64,000 nt of DNA from Paenibacillus hunanensis. Its GTDB lineage: Bacteria > Bacillota > Bacilli > Paenibacillales > Paenibacillaceae. The DNA is taken from contig NZ_BMMB01000001.1 in the NCBI RefSeq assembly GCF_014645615.1, positions 496,001-560,000 of the forward strand, written 5' to 3'. Below the pieces are notes generated by a model, which worked only from the letters and a program-made list of their open reading frames with translations, did no database searches and had not been told where the DNA came from. The stretch's first letter is position 1. Every line of letters starts with the position of its first letter. The position numbers and the translations under genes are program-made. This document shows, in pieces, positions 46,679 through 57,292 of the stretch.

Positions 46679-47305
46679 ATGAGTGAATTGACTGATGTAA
46701 TGAAACAGAGAAGATCGGCGAATAAATTTATTCAAAATGTGGAAATCAGCCGTCATGAGCTGGATGAGATTTTTGAGCTGGTTAAATATAGTCCATCTGC
46801 TTCCAACTTGCAGCATGCCCACTATGTAGTTGTACAGGATGCAGATATGAAGCAGAAGCTTTATGAGGCAGCGTACAAGCAGTACAAGGTATTAACGTCT
46901 TCCGCAGTTATCGTGGTACTCGGGCATAAGGATGCGTATCTGAATGCACCGCAAATCTATGAAGGTCTGCTTCATCTGGGCGTATTGAATCAACAGGAAT
47001 ACGATCAGACGATCGAAATGGCACAAGCGCCGTACAAGCAGCAGGGCGAATCGTACCAGCATGACGAAGCGATCCGTAACGCCAGCCTGTCTGCGATGTC
47101 CTTCATGCTCGCTGCCAAAGATAAAGGCTGGGATACGTGCCCGATGATCGGTTTTGATCCGGAGGCAGTCAAAGAGGTTCTTTCTGTTCCAGACCGTTAC
47201 GTTCCTGTTCTGATGATCACACTCGGCAAAGAAGACACCAACAGTCAGCGCGTTCGCGGCTACCGCAAGCCGGTCGGTGAATTTGTAAGTTATAATCAAT
47301 TCTGA
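46679..47305 (+). CDS. Nitroreductase-family FMN oxidoreductase
   Basis: Soluble protein of 208 aa. The N-terminal MKQRRSANKF and the SPSASNLQHAHYVVV segment bind FMN in this family. The C-terminal GWDTCPMIGFDPEAVKEVL is usual for YodC/YdgI/DrgA-type members that reduce quinones or nitroaromatics. I start it at ATG 46679, 8 bases after GAGGGGA; ATG 46673 is too near that site. The operator in its promoter suggests induction by quinones, diamide or similar stress. Confidence 0.9.
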   Translation: MSELTDVMKQRRSANKFIQNVEISRHELDEIFELVKYSPSASNLQHAHYVVVQDADMKQKLYEAAYKQYKVLTSSAVIVVLGHKDAYLNAPQIYEGLLHLGVLNQQEYDQTIEMAQAPYKQQGESYQHDEAIRNASLSAMSFMLAAKDKGWDTCPMIGFDPEAVKEVLSVPDRYVPVLMITLGKEDTNSQRVRGYRKPVGEFVSYNQF

Positions 47306-47398
47306 TCGTTCAACAAGTAAGGTGGATCATCTGCTTGAGCTACTACTAATGATGTGGATAGCTCAGCATCGATATAGTTTAGCTATACGAAAGTACTT

Positions 47399-47438
47399 AA
47401 ACGGCGCTAGCAACGTACATGTTGTTAGCGTCGTTTTG
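47399..47438 (+). terminator. Terminator after nitroreductase gene
   Basis: AAACGGCGCTAGCAAC pairs with GTTGTTAGCGTCGTTT (two G-T or mismatch positions) around GTACAT, then a T-run. Confidence 0.85.
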
Positions 47439-47528
47439 TATTGTAGGATAGTCGACGTATTCATCAAACAATGGTTTACAAATAACCAATAATCATCTAA
47501 AATACGTTCACAATAAAGTGACATCGTG

Positions 47529-47569
47529 AGACAGAACAAGGTGTCTGGTGACCGCCATAACTTTATGGC
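47529..47569 (+). promoter_or_regulatory. Leader hairpins before mmuM
   Basis: AGACA / TGTCT (47529-47546) and the perfect palindrome GCCATAA-CT-TTATGGC (47554-47569). The second ends just before the GAAAGGAG ribosome site. It does not match a SAM-I, SAM-II or T-box leader. It may be a protein operator or a small translational control hairpin. Confidence 0.4.
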
Positions 47570-47585
47570 TTGAAAGGAGTAAAGC

Positions 47586-48554
47586 ATGAATCATATTAAA
47601 AACATACTGGATCAATACCCGCTCATTATTTTGGACGGTGCGATGGCGACAGAGCTGGAAAAGGATGGTGCGGATCTGAACGATGATCTCTGGTCGGCAC
47701 GTTTATTGCTCGATAATCCGCAGGCGATTGCAGGCGTGCATCGTCGCTATTTTGAAGCAGGTGCGGATTGTGCGATTACAGCTAGCTATCAGGCAACGGT
47801 AAGTGGATTTATGGAGCGTGGGTTATCGGCGGAAGATGCGACCGCGCTGATCGCTCGTTCAGTGCAGCTAGCTGTGCAGGAGCGCGATGCTTTTTGGAAA
47901 GGCTATACTGATGCAACGCCTGTACAAGACGCTGGTGGTCAGGCGCTAGCATCACGTCCACGTCCACTGGTTGCCGCATCGGTCGGACCGTATGGCGCTT
48001 ATCTGGCAGACGGCTCTGAGTATCGTGGTGATTATGGATTGAGCGAGCAAGAGCTGTACGACTTCCATTATGATCGCATGCGCATATTAATCGAAGCAGG
48101 AGCCGATGTGCTTGCCTGTGAGACGATTCCTTGTCTGGTGGAAGCTCAGGCGATTGTCCGTGCGCTGGAGCAATTCCCGAATGTGTACGCATGGATTAGC
48201 TTTAGTGCGCGCGATGGTGCGCATATTAGCAGCGGCGAAGCGGTGACTGATTGTGCAGTCTGGCTGGATGGTCATGAGCAGGTCGCAGCGCTCGGAATTA
48301 ACTGTACGGCGCTGGAGTATATTCCTGCTTTGATCGAAGCGATTAGTGCACATACGTCCAAGCCGATCCTCGTGTACCCGAACTCCGGGGAGCAATACGA
48401 TCCGGTTACGAAAACATGGCACGGCACAGCCTGCGCAGGAAGCTATGGCGAGCATGCACGCACATGGTATGAGCTGGGCGCACGCTTGATCGGCGGTTGC
48501 TGTCGCACAACACCAGCGGATATTGCTGAAGTTGGAGCAGCGATACGCTCCTAA
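47586..48554 (+). CDS. mmuM: Homocysteine S-methyltransferase (S-methylmethionine-dependent)
   Basis: Transfers a methyl group from S-methylmethionine (or SAM) to homocysteine, giving methionine. The 322-aa length fits MmuM. Zinc-binding Cys240 (GINCTALEY) and Cys305-Cys306 (GGCCRTTP) are present, as are the N-terminal LDGAMATELE and the CETIPCLVEA motif. It is followed 47 bases on by an S-methylmethionine-type permease. ATG follows GAAAGGAG by 7 bases. Confidence 0.94.
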   Translation: MNHIKNILDQYPLIILDGAMATELEKDGADLNDDLWSARLLLDNPQAIAGVHRRYFEAGADCAITASYQATVSGFMERGLSAEDATALIARSVQLAVQERDAFWKGYTDATPVQDAGGQALASRPRPLVAASVGPYGAYLADGSEYRGDYGLSEQELYDFHYDRMRILIEAGADVLACETIPCLVEAQAIVRALEQFPNVYAWISFSARDGAHISSGEAVTDCAVWLDGHEQVAALGINCTALEYIPALIEAISAHTSKPILVYPNSGEQYDPVTKTWHGTACAGSYGEHARTWYELGARLIGGCCRTTPADIAEVGAAIRS

Positions 48555-48601
48555 GTTGATACAGTACGGATTGATTATAGAAAGTGAAAGGTAGGAGTTC
48601 G

Positions 48602-50206
<1,605 letters not shown>

Positions 50207-50230
50207 TGGCATCACCTATAGAATTGTACA

Positions 50231-50275
50231 AAAAAGCACACGTATCCGAGTTACTTCGGAATACGTGTGCTTTTT
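50231..50275. terminator. Bidirectional terminator between mmuP and PPC-like gene
   Basis: AAAAAGCACACGTAT pairs perfectly with ATACGTGTGCTTTTT around a 15-base loop; A- and T-runs flank it, so both convergent genes can use it. Confidence 0.9.
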
Positions 50276-50378
50276 ATCATGTGTTCATCGATAGTAGCAG
50301 ATCGAGCATGGCGAATCGAATGCTATTTCAGCAGCTGTATAGACGAATCGTCATCTGTTACGATCTCGATGTTCTCCA

Positions 50379-51725
50379 TTAATTAATGCTGTATGCGTAG
50401 TGATACAGGCTGTTAATATCTGCATTCAATTGTTTGTTATTGCTCAGGAATACGATTGGAATGATATCAAAATAATGCGTCGATACCGGACCGCGATAGC
50501 TATATTGTCCAGCAGCAGGGCCGATATTCATTGGAATGGAGAAGTAGCCGAGACTGTCGGTATTTCCGTTCACCACAACGGTATTATTTCCTACTCGCGT
50601 CTGTACACCTACAGTCACGATGCCATTGCCAACCGGAACACCTGTTGCATCAAAGGCACGTCCTTTTACCGTAATGTTGTAGCCGACACGCCATTTTTTA
50701 CCGTAACCATAGTCGATAAAGCCCTGTACGCCACGATCGGATGTAATTTCACTCACAGCGACACGAGCAATCGCTGCATTTTGATAATTCACGCTTAATG
50801 TGTATGGTGTAGTGATATCAAAGGTCGACGGAGCATACACCTGAATATAATAGCTACCTGCGGGCAGGGTGATCTGTCCGTCTGCATTTTGAGCAAGGGA
50901 ACCGAGGCTTTGTAGATTAGCATCCCACAGCTGGATCACATACGAGCCGTTGGATGACGTATTATTCAGACGCAAATTCACTTTACTTTGAGCATTCAGT
51001 GTAATTTTCGTCCAATCCTCATCCAGCAGGTTATCTATATTTTGTTGGCTGATGAATGGAGCAGTACCGCGATCCTTGGCAAAGAATGGATTGTCGTCTG
51101 GCTCGTTCTGGTCATAACTGTCTGACAGTGTCGTGAATAATACGAATGGATTCGTCGTATCAGAACCTTGATACGAGGTTACACTAATAAAATAATATCC
51201 CGGTGTTGCCAGATAGCTAAGCAGCTCATATTGTCCTGCACCTTTGCTAGAATACGATACTTGCTCCAGTGTGGAGGTAGCGGTGTTCAAGCGATACAGG
51301 GCGAGGTCATAGTCTACATTGCTCGTTCCGGTCGACAGAAACGCAGTCAATTTTAATGAGCTAGTTACATTCGTATAATACCAGCGTGCTCCGCCCTGCT
51401 GATCGATATAACCGGGAATCGTTGTGTCTGTACTAATCTCTTCTGCGGTGCCAGGCGAAGTATTGCTGCCGTATGTATTATCTGTCGCTGTCACAGCGGC
51501 GAAGCTACGAGCAGAGGCTACATCAGATAGAGGGATATGTTGTGCCGGAGCGGATTTGCTGTTATGTACAGTGGCAGGTTGGACTTGCGCGGCAAGTGGC
51601 TGTAACGTCTGGTTTTTTGGGAATGCGGCGGTGCCGGAGCTACTTTGTGCCATTGCACCTGGATTCATCCCTGCCATACCGATGGATAGCGCGAGTGCAG
51701 CCATTCCTACAAATTTCAATTTCAT
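50379..51725 (-). CDS. Secreted protein with PPC-like beta domains
   Basis: Exported protein of 448 aa with a signal peptide ending AMA-QSS near residue 26. Two segments (about 85-200 and 205-330) look like bacterial pre-peptidase C-terminal jelly-roll domains: GGARWYYTNVTSSLKLTAFLSTG...DYDLALYRL and DEDWTKITLNAQSKVNLRL...YYIQVYAPS. The last 120 residues form an Ig-like domain (VGYNITVKGRAFDATGVPVGNGIVTVGV). No protease or other catalytic domain is attached, so it may be a wall or matrix protein. ATG follows a GGAGATAAA-type site. Confidence 0.78.
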   Translation of the reverse strand: MKLKFVGMAALALSIGMAGMNPGAMAQSSSGTAAFPKNQTLQPLAAQVQPATVHNSKSAPAQHIPLSDVASARSFAAVTATDNTYGSNTSPGTAEEISTDTTIPGYIDQQGGARWYYTNVTSSLKLTAFLSTGTSNVDYDLALYRLNTATSTLEQVSYSSKGAGQYELLSYLATPGYYFISVTSYQGSDTTNPFVLFTTLSDSYDQNEPDDNPFFAKDRGTAPFISQQNIDNLLDEDWTKITLNAQSKVNLRLNNTSSNGSYVIQLWDANLQSLGSLAQNADGQITLPAGSYYIQVYAPSTFDITTPYTLSVNYQNAAIARVAVSEITSDRGVQGFIDYGYGKKWRVGYNITVKGRAFDATGVPVGNGIVTVGVQTRVGNNTVVVNGNTDSLGYFSIPMNIGPAAGQYSYRGPVSTHYFDIIPIVFLSNNKQLNADINSLYHYAYSIN

Positions 51726-51885
51726 GTATTTATCTCCTTTATATGGATTTAATAACGGTTTTAGTATAAAGCTAAATAACTAGATGTCAACCTAATTTTA
51801 TACTTTAAGTCCCTTATTATCCGATTTATGTCATATGAATCTGATGCTTTAGTAATAGTTACAAAGGCTTGAATCATTTCATGAG

Positions 51886-51931
51886 AAAAAGCACAAACGA
51901 TTGCAAGGCTAGCAACCGTTTGTGCTTTTTC
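51886..51931. terminator. Terminator after tetR gene
   Basis: AAAAAGCACAAACG pairs perfectly with CGTTTGTGCTTTTT, with inner GCTAGC-type pairing in the loop. It serves the minus-strand TetR gene; the remaining bases to 51992 hold nothing else. Confidence 0.85.
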
Positions 51932-51992
51932 ATCTGTGTGCTATGCATCAGTTCAGCATCGTTTGATTTTTCATTTTCAGTTCTTTGCGAAT

Positions 51993-52628
51993 TTAATTTC
52001 GATTGAGCAGTACCAGCGGCAGGAAAATATAATCGACAATTTCGGTTACCGTCTCTGTAGTTAGCATCTGCTGCTTGATCAAAAATTCATACCGGATCAG
52101 ATCAAACGGTAGAGATACAATACGTGATCGGATCGCTTCCGGTGCGACTTCGCCCCGCTTCACAGCATGCTGTAAAATATCTCGCATAATCGAATTCAGG
52201 CTATCATCCTGTACCTTTTCCTTAAAATCCGCTAATGAACCGAGAATGGTGCGATCTCCATAGTCTGCTAGAATGCCAAACACCGTTTCAGCACCGACCA
52301 TCTGGATCGTGTCTGTAATTTGCAGCAGAAAGGTAAGCACATCATCGCGTAGATTACCTGTATCCGGTGCCTTCATGGCAGGGCGGGGCAGATATTTAAT
52401 AATAGCTGCAATAACAAGCTCACTTTTGCTTGGCCAACGGCGATAGAGCGCATTTTTATTCGTCTGGGCGCGCGCAGCCACGCCATCCATCGACATCTCG
52501 CTATATCCGACTTCGTTTAATTCATCCCATGCCGCTTGTAATAATGCATTTTCCAACACTTCGCCGCGTCGGCGAGTGTTTTTGGTGGATGTGTCGTTCT
52601 GCTGATTTGGTTGTTTATTTGTATTCAT
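51993..52628 (-). CDS. TetR/AcrR-family transcriptional regulator
   Basis: Repressor-type protein of 211 aa. The N-terminal helix-turn-helix is LENALLQAAWDELNEVGYSEMSMDGVAARAQTNKNALYRRWPSKSELV. The ligand domain resembles TetR_C_16. It is divergent from the FAD monooxygenase, and a perfect 9-bp inverted repeat lies between them. It very likely represses the monooxygenase gene and itself. The N-terminal 18 residues are polar (Asn/Gln/Thr). Confidence 0.92.
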   Translation of the reverse strand: MNTNKQPNQQNDTSTKNTRRRGEVLENALLQAAWDELNEVGYSEMSMDGVAARAQTNKNALYRRWPSKSELVIAAIIKYLPRPAMKAPDTGNLRDDVLTFLLQITDTIQMVGAETVFGILADYGDRTILGSLADFKEKVQDDSLNSIMRDILQHAVKRGEVAPEAIRSRIVSLPFDLIRYEFLIKQQMLTTETVTEIVDYIFLPLVLLNRN

Positions 52629-52644
52629 CGCTGTGCACCTTCCG

Positions 52645-52666
52645 AATATAAATATAAATATAAATA
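52645..52666. repeat. Short tandem repeat AATATA x 3.7 in the tetR leader
   Basis: Three perfect hexamers and a partial fourth, between the tetR ribosome site and the shared operator. Slippage would shift leader length but not the coding frame. Confidence 0.8.
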
Positions 52667-52718
52667 CATTGCCTGTTTATAGTTGTTTTTTAGCTACACC
52701 TATAATATCATATTCAAA

Positions 52719-52739
52719 TAAGGTACTATTAGTACCTTA
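52719..52739. promoter_or_regulatory. TetR operator between tetR and monooxygenase
   Basis: TAAGGTACT-ATT-AGTACCTTA, 9-bp perfect arms around 3 bases. It lies 13 bases downstream of a TATAAT (52701-52706), so binding would block the monooxygenase transcript start or elongation. The core GTACT-N3-AGTAC has the same spacing as the TTACT-N3-AGTAA operators elsewhere in the window. Confidence 0.75.
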
Positions 52740-52763
52740 AATAAATGAAAAGAAGGTTATCCG

Positions 52764-53990
52764 ATGACGAATAGACTGATTTCTAAAATTTCGAAGATCT
52801 TGATTTCCGGTGCAAGCATTGCTGGACCTACACTGGCGTACTGGTTAGCAAGATATGGATTTGATGTGACCGTAGTCGAACTATCCAGAGCAGTCAGAAG
52901 CGGTGGCTATCCGATTGATGTGCGTGGAACTGCTGTGAATGTTGCGGAACAGATGGGGATTTATGATCGTTTACAGCAAAAAAATATTCATTCGGAAAAG
53001 GTCACTTTTTTGCATCCAGATGGCAGCGTAGCAGGAGTGATAAAACCGATCATGCTCACAGGTGGTTCAGCGACAAGAGATATCGATCTGCCGCGTGGTG
53101 AATTGACTGCGGAATTGTACAATTTGACGCTGAAGCAGCCGATCCAGTATCGTTTCGATGACTCGATCGTGGCGATGCACGAAGACGAGAATGGGGTTCA
53201 GGTACGTTTTAAAAGCGGTCACCAGGATACATTCGATATCGTCATTGGCGCGGATGGAATGCACTCCAATACACGTCGTTTGGTGTTTGGGGATGAAGCG
53301 CCATTTACGCGCTATTTAGGCTACTGTTTTGGTGGCTTTACTGTACCGAATACGATGGGGCTTGCTTATGAATCCGTCGTGTATGCGTTGCCTGGTCGCT
53401 ATGCTATTTTGTCGGTGGTAAAGGACAGTGATACGATGCACGCATTTTTGAATTTTGCGACAGAGGACATGCCGGATATCGATCACCGGGACACAGAGCA
53501 GCAGCGTAAACGTATAGCGGATTGTTTTGCCGGAGAGGGTTGGATCACGTCTGAACTGGTACAGCATATGCTGCATGCAGACGATTTTTATTTTGATACC
53601 GTGAGTCAGATTCATCTAACGAGCTGGCATAAAGGACGTGTGGCATTTGTAGGCGATTCGGCGCATGCACCTTCTTTTCTAACCGGACAGGGCAGTAGTC
53701 TTGCGATGGTCGGGGCGTATATTCTGGCAGGAGAGCTGGCTACTCATGAGCATTACGAGGATGCCTTTGTCGCTTACGAACAGATGATGCGACCATTTGC
53801 CGAGGCGAATCAGGCACTGGCGAATAACGCTTCCTTTATGATGCCACGTACAGCGGACGAGATCATTGCAAGGAATAGATTGCTGGATGCGATGAATGAG
53901 GGCGGCAAGCTAACATTGCCTGAAGGAGATTCTGGTGATGTGCATAGTTCCCTGCAACTGCCTGACTATTCCAGCGTATTGCAAAAATAA
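52764..53990 (+). CDS. FAD-dependent monooxygenase (aromatic hydroxylase/TetX-like)
   Basis: Soluble flavoprotein of 408 aa in the PHBH-type family. The nucleotide motif is ILISGASIAGPTLAYWL (Ser replaces the second Gly of the usual GxGxxG). IVIGADGMHSNTRR is the DG motif and VAFVGDSAHAPSFLTGQGSSLAMVGAYILAGEL the GD motif that binds FAD ribityl. Related proteins hydroxylate aromatics or inactivate tetracyclines and rifamycins; the substrate is not evident. It is divergent from, and probably repressed by, the TetR gene. Confidence 0.88.
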   Translation: MTNRLISKISKILISGASIAGPTLAYWLARYGFDVTVVELSRAVRSGGYPIDVRGTAVNVAEQMGIYDRLQQKNIHSEKVTFLHPDGSVAGVIKPIMLTGGSATRDIDLPRGELTAELYNLTLKQPIQYRFDDSIVAMHEDENGVQVRFKSGHQDTFDIVIGADGMHSNTRRLVFGDEAPFTRYLGYCFGGFTVPNTMGLAYESVVYALPGRYAILSVVKDSDTMHAFLNFATEDMPDIDHRDTEQQRKRIADCFAGEGWITSELVQHMLHADDFYFDTVSQIHLTSWHKGRVAFVGDSAHAPSFLTGQGSSLAMVGAYILAGELATHEHYEDAFVAYEQMMRPFAEANQALANNASFMMPRTADEIIARNRLLDAMNEGGKLTLPEGDSGDVHSSLQLPDYSSVLQK

Positions 53991-54223
53991 AAAGAAGTAT
54001 AGTACGCTCATGATTTCCTTTGTAAAATCCGGCGTATGGAGTAATATGTGCTTATAAAATGCACAGATGGAAGAGAATGATCGTGTATCAGTTTATTTTT
54101 GAACGATATGTGATAGTGAAGAATGGTATTTGTAATCGATGAATTTCTATTCCTTAGAAAGTCGTGCATAATCACCGTAAAGGCTGGGAAAATAGCAGCT
54201 CATCAGTTATAATAGAAGGAAAG

Positions 54224-54266
54224 AAAGCAGACCAGGCAGGTACTCCTACTTACTGGGCTGCTTTTT
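54224..54266 (+). terminator. Terminator after FAD monooxygenase
   Basis: AAAGCAGACC pairs with GGGCTGCTTT (one mismatch), then a T-run. Between here and recQ I note AGGTAC (54308-54313) and GTACCT (54324-54329), a weakly operator-like pair with 10-base spacing. Confidence 0.75.
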
Positions 54267-54437
54267 GCCGTCTGTGCGGTGTGCATGTTTTTGTACACTT
54301 TGTATAGAGGTACACTATCGGTAGTACCTATTATTACGTTTATCTATGACAACCTACCCTATAGAAATAGAAGCCTATGAATTGAAATATGTAACATGTG
54401 AAGCTCGTTAAGTTCAGATAGACAGGAGTTTTGAAGA

Positions 54438-56306
54438 ATGAGTATACAGGCGCCTGTAATGCAGCAGGCTCAAGAATTGCTGCAAAAATATTTTGGTTAT
54501 GAGGATTTCCGAGAAGGTCAGCGTAAGATTGTAGCGAGTCTGCTGGATCGTCAGGATACACTCGGTATTATGCCAACCGGTGGCGGTAAGTCGATCTGTT
54601 ATCAGATTCCAGCGCTGGTGCATGATGGAGTGACGCTTGTGATCTCGCCACTGATCTCCCTGATGAAGGATCAGGTGGATGCGCTGGAGGCGGCGGGTAT
54701 TCCGGCTGCCTATATTAACAGCACACTGAGTGGACGTGAAGTGAATGAACGTATTCGCGCGGCACGTCGTGGTGAGCTGAAGCTGCTGTATGTTGCACCG
54801 GAGCGGCTGGAGCTGGACTGGTTCCGCGATGAGATGAACAGTGTGAATATTACCTGTCTTGCGGTCGATGAAGCACACTGTGTATCGCAATGGGGACATG
54901 ATTTCCGCACAAGCTATCTGGAAATTGCGCCATTTGTCGATCAGATGCCAGAGCGTCCGATGGTAGCTGCGTTTACAGCAACGGCGACACCGGAGGTGCG
55001 TAGCGATATTTTGCGTCTGCTCCAGCTACGTCACCCGGAGGTATTTATTACCGGACTGGGACGGGATAATCTGTCGATGTCGGTACTGCGGGGCACGCAG
55101 CGTAAGGAATTTGTTATTGATTATGCGCGTACACATGAGAATGATTCCGGTATTATTTATGCAGCGACACGTAAGGATGTAGACGATCTGTACAGTCGTC
55201 TGCTAAGCAGCGGTGTGCAGGCAGGACGTTATCATGCAGGTATGAGCGATGAGGAGCGCGACCAGAGCCAGGAAGCCTTTTTGTATGATGATGTGCGTGT
55301 GATCGTAGCGACCAATGCGTTCGGGATGGGGATTGATAAGTCGAACGTACGCTATGTCATTCACTATAATATGCCGAAAAATATGGAGGCTTACATTCAG
55401 GAGGCTGGACGTGCCGGTCGTGATGGCGATCCGAGTGAATGTATTCTTTTATTTAGTCCACAGGATATTATGACGCAAAAGTTCCTGCTGGAGCAAAATA
55501 TGAATGAAGGCGATCGCAAGCATAACGACTATCGTAAAATGCAGCAGATGATCGACTACTGCTATACAACCAAATGTCTGCGTAATGCGATGCTGGATTA
55601 TTTTGGCGAGCAGCATTCCGGCGAGACCTGCGGTCAATGTAGCTCCTGCCGTGATAGCCGTGAGCTGGTGGATACGACGATTGAGGCGCAAAAGATTTTT
55701 TCCTGCATTTATCGACTGCGTGAGCGTTTTGGTGTATCGGTCGTTGCACAGGTGCTCAAGGGCTCACGTAACAAAAAGATTCTACAATACAAATTCGACG
55801 AGCTACCAACACATGGTCTGCTGTCACATCTGACGGAAAAAGAAATCTCCGAGCGCATCAACGTGCTGGCAGCAGAAGGTTATCTACTGCTCACCGAAGG
55901 TCAGTATCCTGTCGTCAAATTACAGCCGCTTGCTGCTGAGGTGCTCAAAGGGCAGCATAAGGTCATGCAACGTGCGCCATTGCCAGTAGCGACACCAGCT
56001 GGACGCGCATCGAGTAGCCGTTCTCGTGCTGGCAGTGAAGAGCTATCCGCCGTGAACGAAACGATCTTCGAGCAGCTGCGCCTGATTCGCCGCGAGCTTG
56101 CTTCGCGCGAAGGCGTACCATCGTATATTATTTTCAATGATGCGACCCTGCGCGAGATGAGTGTGATCGAGCCACAGAGTGAGGGCGAGATGCTCACGAT
56201 CAAGGGTGTCGGTGAAGTGAAGTATCGTAAGTATGGCGAGCCGTTCCTTGCCTTTTTCCAAAAGAAATCGATGGAAGAGAACAGCACGTATGGCGATGAA
56301 TATTAA
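54438..56306 (+). CDS. recQ: ATP-dependent DNA helicase RecQ
   Basis: 3'-5' DNA helicase of 622 aa used in recombination and repair. Walker A is MPTGGGKS (Lys51), the DEAH box is at 144-147 followed by the RecQ aromatic loop CVSQWGHDFR, and helicase motif VI is IQEAGRAGRDG. Zinc ligands are in CYTTKCLR and CGQCSSC. A winged-helix RQC domain follows, and the HRDC domain is at about 525-605 (FEQLRLIRRELASREGVPSYIIFNDATLREM). All domains are intact. It is monocistronic with a terminator at 56350. Confidence 0.96.
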   Translation: MSIQAPVMQQAQELLQKYFGYEDFREGQRKIVASLLDRQDTLGIMPTGGGKSICYQIPALVHDGVTLVISPLISLMKDQVDALEAAGIPAAYINSTLSGREVNERIRAARRGELKLLYVAPERLELDWFRDEMNSVNITCLAVDEAHCVSQWGHDFRTSYLEIAPFVDQMPERPMVAAFTATATPEVRSDILRLLQLRHPEVFITGLGRDNLSMSVLRGTQRKEFVIDYARTHENDSGIIYAATRKDVDDLYSRLLSSGVQAGRYHAGMSDEERDQSQEAFLYDDVRVIVATNAFGMGIDKSNVRYVIHYNMPKNMEAYIQEAGRAGRDGDPSECILLFSPQDIMTQKFLLEQNMNEGDRKHNDYRKMQQMIDYCYTTKCLRNAMLDYFGEQHSGETCGQCSSCRDSRELVDTTIEAQKIFSCIYRLRERFGVSVVAQVLKGSRNKKILQYKFDELPTHGLLSHLTEKEISERINVLAAEGYLLLTEGQYPVVKLQPLAAEVLKGQHKVMQRAPLPVATPAGRASSSRSRAGSEELSAVNETIFEQLRLIRRELASREGVPSYIIFNDATLREMSVIEPQSEGEMLTIKGVGEVKYRKYGEPFLAFFQKKSMEENSTYGDEY

Positions 56307-56349
56307 GACAAGATGATCAGTGTGAGAACGATTAGCATCAAAACGATAT

Positions 56350-56392
56350 ACACAAAAGGGAACCTCATCTATGGAGGTTCCCTTTTGTGTGT
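56350..56392. terminator. Terminator after recQ
   Basis: ACACAAAAGGGAACCTC pairs perfectly with GAGGTTCCCTTTTGTGT around ATCTATG. The T-run lies inside the arm. Confidence 0.88.
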
Positions 56393-56568
56393 ATAAAGCC
56401 ATCGTCCATCGCTGTAAAAATCATGCTTCTACTTCATGCTGTAATCATAGCTGATCACCAGTTGCAATCGTAGCTGTTTATTGTTAATGGAATTCATCCA
56501 TACTGCAATCATTTGAACGCGATGAAGTAATCGTGCAATTGATAGATCGTCGATTGGTGTTGATAGAA

Positions 56569-56973
56569 TTACGCTGTTTTACGACGGAACAGCATTTGAT
56601 CCAGCGAGAAGCCCGTGTTATTGGTCACTGCCAGATACAGAGCTACCAGCATGAACGACAGATCCAGCTCGTAACCCGCCATTTGTCCATTCCCCATCAG
56701 ACCCGCAGACAGCTTCACCGTGAAGACCGCTCCGAGTAGCACGATAATCAGCAGAATAGATACATAACGTGTGAATAAGCCAATGATGAGCAAAATACCG
56801 CCAACCAATTCGATTGGAGAAACGACATAAGCGAGGAAGCCGGGAATACCTACACTTTGGAACCAACCAGCTACGCCGTCCATACCCATCTGAAACTTAC
56901 TGATCCCGTGAGCCAAAAATAGAATACCAAGCACAACCCGCATAATCGTCGATACTACTGTTAATTTCATCAT
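56569..56973 (-). CDS. DoxX-family membrane protein
   Basis: Integral membrane protein of 134 aa with four segments. ILFLAHGISKFQMGMDGVAGWFQSVGIPGFLAYVVSPIELVGGILLIIGLFTR is the DoxX/DoxD pattern. Bacillus CatD and MhqP belong to this family and take part in quinone or catechol resistance. The operator over its promoter is shared with the nitroreductase gene, which supports a similar role here. It is monocistronic. Confidence 0.88.
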   Translation of the reverse strand: MMKLTVVSTIMRVVLGILFLAHGISKFQMGMDGVAGWFQSVGIPGFLAYVVSPIELVGGILLIIGLFTRYVSILLIIVLLGAVFTVKLSAGLMGNGQMAGYELDLSFMLVALYLAVTNNTGFSLDQMLFRRKTA

Positions 56974-56996
56974 GAATCACTCCCTAAATAAATTGA

Positions 56997-57036
56997 TTAC
57001 TAAAAGTAATTTACACCCTCTTTATTAGTGTGTCAA
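56997..57036 (-). promoter_or_regulatory. doxX promoter with TTACTAAAAGTAA operator
   Basis: On the minus strand: -35 TTGACA (57031-57036), 17-base spacer, -10 TAAATT (57008-57013). The perfect palindrome TTACT-N3-AGTAA (56997-57009) overlaps the -10 and the start point. It is identical to the operator at 46601-46613. From 57037 to 57292 I see only AT-rich sequence. Confidence 0.78.
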
Positions 57037-57292
57037 TAAAAATATTACATATGTTTATATATTATTCTCATTGGTAATATTTGTTGCGCTAAGTAAACAC
57101 CGCTTCGTTATCATGAATATCTGCAATAGTATAGCCAAAAGGAGTCGTCTTATTTTTTATGGATTGTTGTGAGCAAAATGCTAATTCATCGCTTGTACGG
57201 CACAATTTCATTTGCACGATCCTGCTACACGCCTGTATGATGGAAACTACCAGCAACACGCTGATTTATCGATAGCAAGGAGAATAATCACG

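Noticed and set aside
47306..47585. Possible SAM-I riboswitch or T-box before mmuM
   Set aside because: None of the conserved S-box or T-box core sequences is present; only two short palindromes.
54308..54329. Second TetR operator upstream of recQ (AGGTAC-N10-GTACCT)
   Set aside because: Half-sites match the monooxygenase operator but the spacing is 5 bases longer, half a helical turn, so the same dimer is unlikely to bind.
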